The notes beneath the pieces were generated by a model, which was not told the DNA's origin, did no database searches, and saw only the letters and a program-made list of their open reading frames with translations. Of a DNA stretch of 10,824 nt, positions 1 through 5,652 are shown piece by piece; position 1 is the stretch's first letter, and each line of letters starts with the position of its first letter. This DNA comes from Acidobacteriota bacterium (lineage in GTDB: Bacteria; Acidobacteriota; Terriglobia; Bryobacterales; Bryobacteraceae). The position numbers were made by a program, and so were the translations under genes. Location: NCBI GenBank assembly GCA_016871135.1, contig VFZQ01000105.1:1-10824 (forward strand), written 5' to 3'.

Positions 1-78
1 CGCCGGGACCCCGGCGTCCAGGCGCTTGACCGCCGCGAGTTTGAACTCGCGGTTGAACTTTCTTCGTGACACGGACAT
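1..78 (-). CDS. IS3-family transposase OrfA, N-terminal 26 codons, runs off left edge
   Basis: The reverse strand has an ATG at 78-76 followed by 26 codons open to the edge of the window, beginning MSVSRRKFNREFKLAAVKR. This matches the usual start of IS3/IS911-type OrfA proteins: a basic stretch, then F-x-x-E-F-K-x-x-A-V, the start of the helix-turn-helix that binds the element's ends. A good ribosome binding site (AAAGGAGA, reverse strand, 88-95) lies nine bases upstream, which supports this start. In intact elements OrfA is fused to the integrase-core OrfB by a -1 frameshift; that part lies outside the window, so I cannot tell whether the element is complete. The element end should lie to the right of the gene, in 100-160. 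Family assignment is confident; the subgroup is not. Confidence 0.8.
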   Translation of the reverse strand, partial: MSVSRRKFNREFKLAAVKRLDAGVPA

Positions 79-369
79 GACTCAAATTCTCCTTTGGGAA
101 TTTTTGTGTGTCTAGACTCGTGTCTCAGATTTGGGGACAACTCCAACCTGAAATTCCGAAACGGGGCGGGTTCACGGATCAACACACGTGCTCGTGGCCA
201 ATCACCCTCGACTCAATGGCGAATTGGAATCACACCAATCCCCTCTTGGAATTCCATCAGCTCTTGCAACAACAATGCCGGCGGGGCCGGTCGGCGCGGA
301 ACGCGGGCCAGCTCATAAGTGGGGACAAATTCGGGACAACCGCCGAAACGCCCATTCCCTGTAAGTTAT
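79..369. other. Gene-poor junction between IS start and tRNA fragment
   Basis: No convincing gene. The first part (79-145) is probably the leader and end of the IS element: reading leftwards, a sequence starting TGGAGTTGTCCCC at 145 could be its terminal inverted repeat, but the partner end is outside the window. A GGGGACAA motif occurs at 133-140 and again at 321-328, with GGGACAA at 333-339. On the minus strand about 213-360 can be read as a stopless stretch ending ELMEFQEGIGVIPIRH and a TGA at 215-213. It has no start codon and could be the 3' remnant of a lost gene or chance. Confidence 0.4.
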
Positions 370-426
370 TGGTGCGGATGAGAGGACTTGAACCTCCACG
401 CCCTTGCGGGCACCGGAACCTAAATC
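370..426 (-). other. Orphan 3' part of tRNA-Leu(UAG), probable attachment-site duplicate
   Basis: Read on the reverse strand, this stretch starts in the anticodon loop (GATTTAGGTTCCGG, containing the anticodon TAG), continues through a leucine-type variable arm (GCCCGCAAGGGC), a T arm with loop TTCAAGT, an acceptor 3' strand CATCCGC, then the discriminator A and CCA at 372-370. The 5' half is missing: the bases to the right of 426 do not restore the 5' anticodon stem, D arm or the GCGGATG acceptor strand. A tRNA cut exactly from the anticodon loop to CCA is the classic footprint of tyrosine-integrase insertion into a tRNA gene. By that logic the element side is to the right and the old chromosome to the left. 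No integrase is seen here, so this is a remnant or one end of a larger island. Confidence 0.75.
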
Positions 427-501
427 GAAGTGGTTTGGTGGTGGGGCTGTGTTTATAGGGGGTTGCGAGAAGTGCGACGGGCTGGAGTCGGGCGGAAGGA
501 G

Positions 502-540
502 GTGGAATTGGGGACATGTGTCCCCAATTCTCAATTCCAC
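502..540. repeat. GGGGACA/TGTCCCC palindrome (REP-like)
   Basis: The arms GAATTGGGGACA (505-516) and TGTCCCCAATTC (519-530) are perfectly complementary over 12 bp around a 2-base centre. An outer pair, GTGGAATT (502-509) and AATTCCAC (533-540), offers an alternative pairing. GGGGACA motifs recur at 133 and 321. Palindromes with this core are scattered in many genomes, often near IS200/Y1-type (REP-associated) transposases; that link is background knowledge, and no such transposase is in this window. Confidence 0.75.
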
Positions 541-562
541 AGGCCGAACAACAGCTTGGAAG

Positions 563-630
563 ATTGGGCGCCGACTGAAAACAAACACCTTATGCGTTCG
601 GTGGTGGATTCTTCGGCGACGGCGCCCAAT
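563..630. repeat. 11-bp perfect inverted repeat, 46-base loop
   Basis: ATTGGGCGCCG (563-573) and CGGCGCCCAAT (620-630) are exact reverse complements. The 46 bases between include a smaller weak pairing around the TTATGCG sequence (ACC...GGT). I checked for an integron attC site: the GTTRRRY/RYYYAAC core boxes are missing. Role unknown. Confidence 0.55.
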
Positions 631-717
631 GATTTTGCAGGGTGTTGTGGGCGTGAGCTGAATTGTGCCTCAACTGGAGTAACACTGGTCAGAGGCTGCC
701 TTCGCTTCATGCCTTCC

Positions 718-1281
718 TCATCTCTGACCAGACGCGATCGGTTTGATGCACATGACAAGATCTCCGCACTGCAAGTACTTGCCATCATCGCCATAGTAAA
801 CCTGCCAACCGGTCTCGGCGATCTCACCGAGACGCAACCGATTGGGCCAACCCGGCTCCCAACCGGAAGATCTCAATCTGAAGTAGAGTGAATCGATTGC
901 GGAGCCGTCGAGCTTCGTGTGCCGACCAACGCCGAGATCGTCGAGATTTCCAGACGGAAGGTCTTCTGGGAAGTAACGCCACCGAAATTCGATCGAGAAC
1001 CACTGTATCCGGCCCTTGATCTTGACATGGGGCGGCCTGTCACTTCCAAGATCGAGAACTTCCAGAATGCACTCGATCGGCACCGTTATCGTGGTGTGAT
1101 CGGATGTCTCGAATTCCACATTCGCGGGCTCTAACCCGCGCAATCTACAGTTCGGATATCGGGCATCTGGCACGCGCGGCGAGAGGACGAATTCGGATCT
1201 TGATCGAGAAAGAGACCTCAACTTGGCGATCGGTGAATTCGGCACCGTCCGCGCGGCCTCGCCTCCGCGAACGATCGCCAA
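718..1281 (-). CDS. C-terminal part of a frameshifted DUF4062-type gene
   Basis: An open frame of up to 187 codons ending with TGA at 720-718. The only start is a weak TTG at 1281, with no ribosome binding site, and the frame stays open upstream of it into the DUF4062 gene, so I read it as the displaced C-terminal half of that gene rather than a separate gene. The middle part (IECILEVLDLGSDRPPHVKI, then a W/F-rich strand with FRWRYFPED) and the end (GWEPGW..., GWQVYYGDDGKYLQCGD) have the composition of a folded beta-rich domain, with natural codon use. I do not recognise the domain. In DUF4062 proteins the TIR-like N-terminus is usually joined to a variable effector or sensor domain; this would be that part. 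A 9-bp inverted repeat (686-694 / 722-730) overlaps the last codons and could act as a weak terminator, but no T run follows. Confidence 0.55.
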   Translation of the reverse strand: MAIVRGGEAARTVPNSPIAKLRSLSRSRSEFVLSPRVPDARYPNCRLRGLEPANVEFETSDHTTITVPIECILEVLDLGSDRPPHVKIKGRIQWFSIEFRWRYFPEDLPSGNLDDLGVGRHTKLDGSAIDSLYFRLRSSGWEPGWPNRLRLGEIAETGWQVYYGDDGKYLQCGDLVMCIKPIASGQR

Positions 1282-1694
1282 GAGTTCGGTCCCGAGCGAA
1301 TCGCAATCTTGCGCGCAAGCTCGGCGGCATCGGCGAAGTCGTCGTATTTTTTGTCGGCCTCCCGCAGTATCGCTTCCGCCTCCGGTGTCCTTTGCGAGAC
1401 TGATTTGCGAAAAACAAGAATTGGCTTGCCGTGGTCTCTTGCAGTAATGAACTCTTGGCGCACCGGCTCTGTCATCTCCTCCCCGACGATCAAAATGAGC
1501 AGATCACACGCTTTGACCGCTTCGAGGTAAAAGTCAAGCAACGGTTGCGACGAAACCGTCGCATGTTCGAATGCCCATGCGGTGGAGATGGGTGAAAATC
1601 TTTCGATTGCAGCCTTCGCGGCTTCGCGCTCAGGTCGCAGATCTTCTCGGTCAGGATTCATGATCGAAGAGATAAACACACGGAAAGGTTCCAT
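1218..1694 (-). CDS. DUF4062 (TIR-like) protein, N-terminal part
   Basis: The start (ATG at 1694-1692) gives MEPFRVFISSIMNPDREDLR followed by PEREAAKAAIERF, the signature of DUF4062: a V-F-I-S-S strand, then D-L-x-x-E-R and a helix. A second block, residues about 52-75 (LDFYLEAVKACDLLILIVGE), then EFITARDHGKPILVF, completes the Rossmann/TIR-like alpha-beta fold, as expected for the family. DUF4062 proteins are predicted sensors or effectors in bacterial conflict systems, often joined to STAND ATPases; here there is only a short C-terminal extension. After ELARKIAIRSG the frame decays into Arg/Pro-rich sequence and stops at 1218, while good protein sequence resumes in the -1 frame (GTELLAIVRGG). 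That suggests a one-base loss near 1290-1310, making this a pseudogene or a sequencing error. No clear ribosome binding site precedes the ATG. Confidence 0.7.
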   Translation of the reverse strand: MEPFRVFISSIMNPDREDLRPEREAAKAAIERFSPISTAWAFEHATVSSQPLLDFYLEAVKACDLLILIVGEEMTEPVRQEFITARDHGKPILVFRKSVSQRTPEAEAILREADKKYDDFADAAELARKIAIRSGPNSWRSFAEARPRGRCRIHRSPS

Positions 1695-1859
1695 TGGCCG
1701 ATACTGCCATTACAACTCAGAATCGGTAATGAGTGGGGTCCTCGGCCAAAGCGTGAATGAGCGGCAAGACCTCGTGACGTGCATGACGACGGTCGACCGA
1801 AGCCACCAAGCCATCTTCTGAGCGTATAGAATGAGTGCCTGTAATCCACGGTACCCGTG
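1695..1859. promoter_or_regulatory. Divergent intergenic region between DUF4062 gene and CHAT operon
   Basis: Both flanking genes would have to be transcribed from here. A TATAGAAT at 1825-1832 is a fair -10-like element for the plus strand, 27 bases before the CHAT start, but no convincing -35 or ECF-type GGAAC/GTC pair is visible. A 10-bp palindrome CGGTCGACCG sits at 1790-1799. On the minus strand 1811-1717 can be read as HEVLPLIHALAEDPTHYRF and a stop, 22 bases before the DUF4062 ATG. It resembles the natural end of an upstream gene and may be a remnant. Confidence 0.3.
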
Positions 1860-4391
1860 ATGTTCCCCCTCAGAGTTACGCTCTTCCTGCTGCTTCTGCC
1901 GTTTGGCGCGTGCACGCGTCAACGCGCGCCGCTTGGCGTTGGCGGAGAGTTGAGCGGATCGATTCGCGCGGGCGAGACGCTCAGCTTGGCCGTTGACGTG
2001 GCCCCTTTCCAAGTGGCGAACATCTTGGTTCATCAGCATGAGATCGACATCGCCGTTGAATCCGGCGGCGTGATCTCGGATTCGACCGAATGGGATTACG
2101 AGTCCGTGTACGTAGCCGCGCCATCGACTGTCAAATTGATTGCGGCGAAAGATGGACCCAACGAAGGTCGATATCGAATCCGGTTCGTGGAGCAGAGGCC
2201 AAAATCGGACCTGACCGAGTTGGCGATTCGCGCGGCGCAGGTGGAGGCAACCGGTCGAGAGCAACTGGAGAAACGAACTTCCGAGTCGCTCCATGCCGCT
2301 GCGCTCAAGCTCGGCGAGGCAAGAGAGCTTTGGCGACGCGTCGGCGACCTGCGAAGAGAGGCGCACGCCACGGCACGACTTGGTATTGCGTCGGAACGCT
2401 TGGGGCAGTATTCAGACGCAGACACACACTACGTTGAGGCCCGAGCCCGGTTTAAGACGATGGGAGACGAAACCGCATTCTTGGCGATCGAGAAAACGTG
2501 GATGAATCTCGGCGGGAAGTTTGGAGAGCAGCGCGCCGATGTCAGCGCGCTTGCAGACAGGCTTCGACGCGCGCAACAGTCCGGAGATCGCAGGGTTGTC
2601 GCGCTGTTCACGAAGAGTCTCGGGTCCGCGTATGGGAAGTTGAGGAATCGTTCAGAAGACGAGCGCATGAAACGGAAGTACCTCGAACTCGCGCGGGGTC
2701 TTGGCGACCTATCCATGCAGGCCGAGGCGCTCGGCAAACTTGGCGCCCTCGCGATGGATCAAAAGAACTACTCGGAATCGATGCGTTACGCCAATGAGTC
2801 ATTACGACTCGCCCGGAAAATCGGCAGCATCGGAGAAGAGATCTCGGCGCTGGGCCAGATTGCGACGGCGAGCGGCTACATGCATGACTATGAAACAGAG
2901 GCTCGAACGTTTGAAGCGATTCGAGACACCCATTCGCGGAGGGGCGATCACGGCTCGTCGATGGCGGCGAGCTTGGCGTTAGCGGGCACCAGTCGAAGCC
3001 GTAACCGACCGGAAGAAGCCTGGAAGAATTTGAACGACGCTCGACTCGTCCTCGAACGCATACGAGGCGATGCGGCGACGGTAGCTGAGCAGTTTGTGGG
3101 ACCAGCGGACGCGGTATTTGCTATCCCGCTCGCGCAATTGGCGCAGCAGTTCCCAATGTATAGAGATCGGGCTTTTGCAGCTACCGATTCGATTCGGGGC
3201 GCGTTCCTGAGTTCCGGCCCGAGTGATCATTACAGTGAACTCCGGGCTGCGCTGGGCGACGAAGCCTCGATTGTCGAATTCGTCGCTCAACCTCAACACA
3301 ACGAATCAGAATATGTGTGGCTGGCGGCGAAGGCCCAGGTCCATGCCTTGCAGACAAACCATTTCAAGGCGACATTGGGCACGCTCGAAGCGGCGGTCGC
3401 ATCACTTTCGGATCCGAAAGCGGCTCTGGCAAGATCCCTTGAATCGCGAAAACTGTTGGCCCAAGTCTACCTGGCGCCGCTGAAGGGAAAGCTGCGAACG
3501 AAACAGATCGTGATCGTGCCGGATGAATCGATGGTTCGGATTCCATTTGCGTTGCTGCCGCATCCCGACTACGACGACGGCTCTCTGCTCGGAGATCACC
3601 ACATCGTTACCTACGCCCCTTCAGGCCAGGCGATCGCGTCGCGGCCCAAGGAAACGCAGAGAACTGTCGATGAGCGCGTGCTGCTCGCCGGCGACCCGGT
3701 GACGAATCTTCGCGATTCGCGCATTTGGTCAAAATCGACGACCGCACCGCAGCCTGATGATTGGACCGCAACCGCTCGCGCCGCCGGGGTGCTTGTGGAT
3801 GGCTCTCAATTGGCACGCCTTGGGTTTGCAAAGCAGGAAACAGACTCGATCGCGAAAGAGCTCGGCAACCGAAAGGTAACGAAACTGCTCGGATTCGATG
3901 CGAGCCGCGAGCAAGTGCTGAGCGCGCTGCCGCAGGCCGATTACATCCATCTCATCTCGCACGGCCTCGCCGATCTGCAACGCCCGCGCGGGTCGGGCCT
4001 CGCGTTCTCGTTTTGGGATCGCGAAGGAGCCGCGCAAAACGGTTTCTTGCGTTTCGAGGAAATCGCCAGCATGAAAATTCACGCCAAGATCGTCACACTG
4101 TCAGCGTGCGATACCTCGGTAGGCAAGGTGCTTTCTCATTACGGAGTGCCCAGTCTGTCGAACGCGTTTTTGCGTGCGGGCGCACGCCGAGTCGTTTCCA
4201 CCTTGTGGAAGGTGGACGACGCGGCGACGGCGGCGCTGATGGCGCACTTTTACCGGAACCTGTTCACCAACAAAATGCTTCCTGGCGAGGCGCTTTGGCA
4301 GGCACAGAAGGAGATTCGAAAACAGCCGCGCTGGAGCAATCCGTATTACTGGGCCGGGTTTACGTTGTCCGGCGATTGGAGACCGCTATGA
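1860..4391 (+). CDS. TPR-CHAT caspase-like protease, predicted lipoprotein
   Basis: An 843-residue protein. The N-terminus (MFPLRVTLFLLLLPFGAC) is a signal peptide with a plausible lipobox ending at Cys18; Phe at -3 is less usual. Residues about 27-110 form a beta-rich domain (GELSGSIRAGETLSLAV, ending GRYRIRFVEQ) like pre-peptidase domains. Residues about 115-420 are helical TPR-type repeats (RELWRRVGDLRREAHATARL; AEALGKLGALAMDQKNYSES). Residues about 540-843 are a full CHAT domain, with the catalytic pair His701 in HLISHG and Cys750 in LSACDTS, and the typical GARRVVSTLWKVDD helix. CHAT domains are caspase-clan cysteine proteases, often activated through their TPR sensor part. I prefer ATG 1860 to the adjacent GTG 1857; neither has a good ribosome binding site. 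It overlaps the sigma gene by four bases (ATGA), so it heads a coupled operon. Substrate is unknown; the anti-sigma two genes on is the obvious candidate. Confidence 0.9.
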   Translation: MFPLRVTLFLLLLPFGACTRQRAPLGVGGELSGSIRAGETLSLAVDVAPFQVANILVHQHEIDIAVESGGVISDSTEWDYESVYVAAPSTVKLIAAKDGPNEGRYRIRFVEQRPKSDLTELAIRAAQVEATGREQLEKRTSESLHAAALKLGEARELWRRVGDLRREAHATARLGIASERLGQYSDADTHYVEARARFKTMGDETAFLAIEKTWMNLGGKFGEQRADVSALADRLRRAQQSGDRRVVALFTKSLGSAYGKLRNRSEDERMKRKYLELARGLGDLSMQAEALGKLGALAMDQKNYSESMRYANESLRLARKIGSIGEEISALGQIATASGYMHDYETEARTFEAIRDTHSRRGDHGSSMAASLALAGTSRSRNRPEEAWKNLNDARLVLERIRGDAATVAEQFVGPADAVFAIPLAQLAQQFPMYRDRAFAATDSIRGAFLSSGPSDHYSELRAALGDEASIVEFVAQPQHNESEYVWLAAKAQVHALQTNHFKATLGTLEAAVASLSDPKAALARSLESRKLLAQVYLAPLKGKLRTKQIVIVPDESMVRIPFALLPHPDYDDGSLLGDHHIVTYAPSGQAIASRPKETQRTVDERVLLAGDPVTNLRDSRIWSKSTTAPQPDDWTATARAAGVLVDGSQLARLGFAKQETDSIAKELGNRKVTKLLGFDASREQVLSALPQADYIHLISHGLADLQRPRGSGLAFSFWDREGAAQNGFLRFEEIASMKIHAKIVTLSACDTSVGKVLSHYGVPSLSNAFLRAGARRVVSTLWKVDDAATAALMAHFYRNLFTNKMLPGEALWQAQKEIRKQPRWSNPYYWAGFTLSGDWRPL

Positions 4392-4843
4392 ACGACGCCT
4401 GCTACGAACAACTCGATCAACTGCTCCGAAAGCGATATCCGTATCATGACGACGTCGTTCAAGAAACGCTGAGGCGCGTCCTCGCGAAGCTTCGCACGGG
4501 CGTCAAAATTAAAGGCGACATCGAGAAGTTCGCGTTCGGTGTCGCGCGTAATGTTCGGCGCGAGTTGGACCGCAAGCGAAAACTGCTCGCACATCCAATC
4601 GCCAATCCCGACAAGGAACTTCGGCCAGTCGACCTATCACAACTCAACGCGCTGATGATGGAGGTGTTTTCCACTCATGATCGCGAGATTTTCAAGAGCT
4701 ACTACGTCCCCGGCGTCATCGACGTAGCAGGGCACCGAAAACGCCTCGCGGAGAAACTGGGCGTTGAGCCAAATACTCTCTGCAAACGGGCCAACCGCCT
4801 CTACAAAAAACTCATGAACGAACAACGGCGGAAGCAAGGCTAA
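4388..4843 (+). CDS. Small ECF-type RNA polymerase sigma factor
   Basis: A 151-residue protein. Residues about 17-65 match sigma region 2: DDVVQETLRRVLAKL, then GDIEKFAFGVARNVRRELDRKR, the -10 recognition and core-binding helices. A short linker follows, then region 4 (about 93-145): DREIFKSYY, then a helix-turn-helix LAEKLGVEPNTLCKRANRLYKKL for the -35 element. It is short for an ECF sigma (often 160-200) because the N-terminal helix of region 2 is trimmed. The ATG at 4388 overlaps the CHAT stop, with GGAG at 4378-4381 six bases upstream; the frame is open further upstream inside the CHAT gene, but that sequence is Arg-rich shadow. The stop overlaps the next start (TAATG). Directs transcription in response to release from its partner; target genes are unknown. 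Confidence 0.85.
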   Translation: MNDACYEQLDQLLRKRYPYHDDVVQETLRRVLAKLRTGVKIKGDIEKFAFGVARNVRRELDRKRKLLAHPIANPDKELRPVDLSQLNALMMEVFSTHDREIFKSYYVPGVIDVAGHRKRLAEKLGVEPNTLCKRANRLYKKLMNEQRRKQG

Positions 4844-5511
4844 TGCCACAACCTGAAATCTCGCCTGAAGATTTGCGCAAGCTTCTGTTGGGGCAGATGC
4901 CGCGCGCCGACCGCGCGAGGATCGAAGCCCGTCGAAATTCCGATTCCGCGCTCGACGACGCTATCGATTTGGCCGAATCACTTCTGATTGACGATTACGT
5001 CGAAAAGCAGCTCTCCGCCGAAGAAACCGAGGCTTTCAAGTCGTTCTTCTTGACGACCGAAGATCGCAAACAACGTCTGGCGTTGTCGCGGGGCATTCAC
5101 AAGCTCAGCGCACAGGAGCACTCGCGCAAGCTCTGGCGGATCGGCGCCGCTGTCGCGGTGGTCGCCGTACTGATGGGAGTCGTACTTTACCAGCGTTCAA
5201 ATGCCGTGCAGACCGTTCGCTTACCCGTCAATAACACGAAGTCGGGCGAGCAGATTGTGTTGCATTTGGCCGAGGCGCCTGCAACGATCGTTCTCGAATT
5301 CGATTGTCCCCGTGTGCCGCCGACCCACACGTTGACGTTCGGACGCCTGGGCGACCCCAAACCGCTCATCACCCAGAGAATCGAATCGTCGACATCGGCC
5401 ATCGTGAAGCTCCCTCTGCAGAAATCGATGCTTCCGCCGGGAGACTACCTAGCCATCCTGTCCGCAGGCCAGGAGTTCCGCGCCGACTTTCGCCTCATCG
5501 TCGCCCCATAG
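4843..5511 (+). CDS. Zinc-less anti-sigma-like membrane protein
   Basis: A 222-residue protein starting at the ATG that shares one base with the sigma stop, which implies translational coupling and matched amounts. The cytoplasmic part (1-96) has the pattern seen in acidobacterial anti-sigma proteins: DLRKLLLGQM, an acidic helix (SLLIDDYVEKQLSAEETEAF) and FFLTTEDRKQRLALSRG. The zinc-binding H-x3-C-x2-C motif of ZAS anti-sigmas is absent. Residues about 99-116 (RIGAAVAVVAVLMGVVLY) form one membrane span, and basic residues before it suggest N-inside orientation. Residues 117-222 are a beta-rich outer domain ending GDYLAILSAGQEFRADFRL. It should hold the sigma factor at the membrane; the outer domain could sense a signal or be cut by the CHAT lipoprotein encoded first in the operon. 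Function by position and architecture, not by a named family. Confidence 0.75.
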   Translation: MPQPEISPEDLRKLLLGQMPRADRARIEARRNSDSALDDAIDLAESLLIDDYVEKQLSAEETEAFKSFFLTTEDRKQRLALSRGIHKLSAQEHSRKLWRIGAAVAVVAVLMGVVLYQRSNAVQTVRLPVNNTKSGEQIVLHLAEAPATIVLEFDCPRVPPTHTLTFGRLGDPKPLITQRIESSTSAIVKLPLQKSMLPPGDYLAILSAGQEFRADFRLIVAP

Positions 5512-5540
5512 CGTCCCGGCGCCGAAAAATTATTTCTCCT

Positions 5541-5593
5541 TGCGTTACATGGGTTTCCAGACAGCGTATGTCAGATCTGTGCAACGTAACGCA
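5541..5593. promoter_or_regulatory. Dyad symmetry in the leader of the PEP-CTERM gene
   Basis: TGCGTTAC (5541-5548) and GTAACGCA (5586-5593) are exact reverse complements 37 bases apart. Between them lie AGATCT (5574-5579) and GACA/TGTC, so the stretch is rich in symmetry. It sits 60-110 bases before the PEP-CTERM start and could be an operator or two half-sites for a regulator. No sure -35/-10 pair was found. Confidence 0.35.
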
Positions 5594-5600
5594 TATGTAA

Positions 5601-5639
5601 ATAGCGGTGCGCGTTTCCGAAGGGTACGCGTGTCGCTAT
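5601..5639 (+). promoter_or_regulatory. 14-bp stem-loop just upstream of the PEP-CTERM gene
   Basis: ATAGCGGTGCGCGT (5601-5614) pairs with ACGCGTGTCGCTAT (5626-5639): eleven Watson-Crick pairs plus three consecutive G-U wobbles in the middle, around an 11-base loop TTCCGAAGGGT. The wobbles make the pairing stronger in RNA than in DNA, pointing to a transcript structure. There is no T run on either side, so it is not a standard terminator. It ends 13 bases before the ATG at 5653, and the purine-rich GAAGGG in its loop is the only ribosome-binding-like sequence nearby, so it may control translation. Confidence 0.55.
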
Positions 5640-5652
5640 CCAGAAACCTCGT

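Larger units (their letters stand above)
427..717. other. Non-coding stretch with palindromes
   Basis: No credible gene on either strand; short open frames here lack family resemblance, and one minus-strand frame simply runs through the tRNA fragment. The region holds two clear inverted repeats, listed separately (502-540 and 563-630). Together with the tRNA scar and IS start it looks like a recombination-prone boundary rather than a regulatory region for the flanking gene, whose 3' end faces it. Confidence 0.5.

Noticed and set aside
313..588. 91-residue minus-strand frame running through the tRNA fragment
   Set aside because: Its GVEVQVLSSAP segment is the translated T arm of a tRNA, a well-known cause of false gene calls.
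563..630. Integron attC-like site
   Set aside because: The overall fold and TTATGCG were suggestive, but the GTTRRRY and complementary RYYYAAC core boxes are absent.
686..730. Rho-independent terminator for the DUF4062 gene
   Set aside because: The 9-bp arms are real, but the 27-base loop is long, the arm lies inside the last codons and no T run follows on the minus strand.
3761..4387. Upstream extension of the sigma-factor frame within the CHAT gene
   Set aside because: The stretch is Arg/Ala-rich and lies over the conserved CHAT catalytic domain. The overlapping ATGA at 4388 with a ribosome binding site is the natural start.
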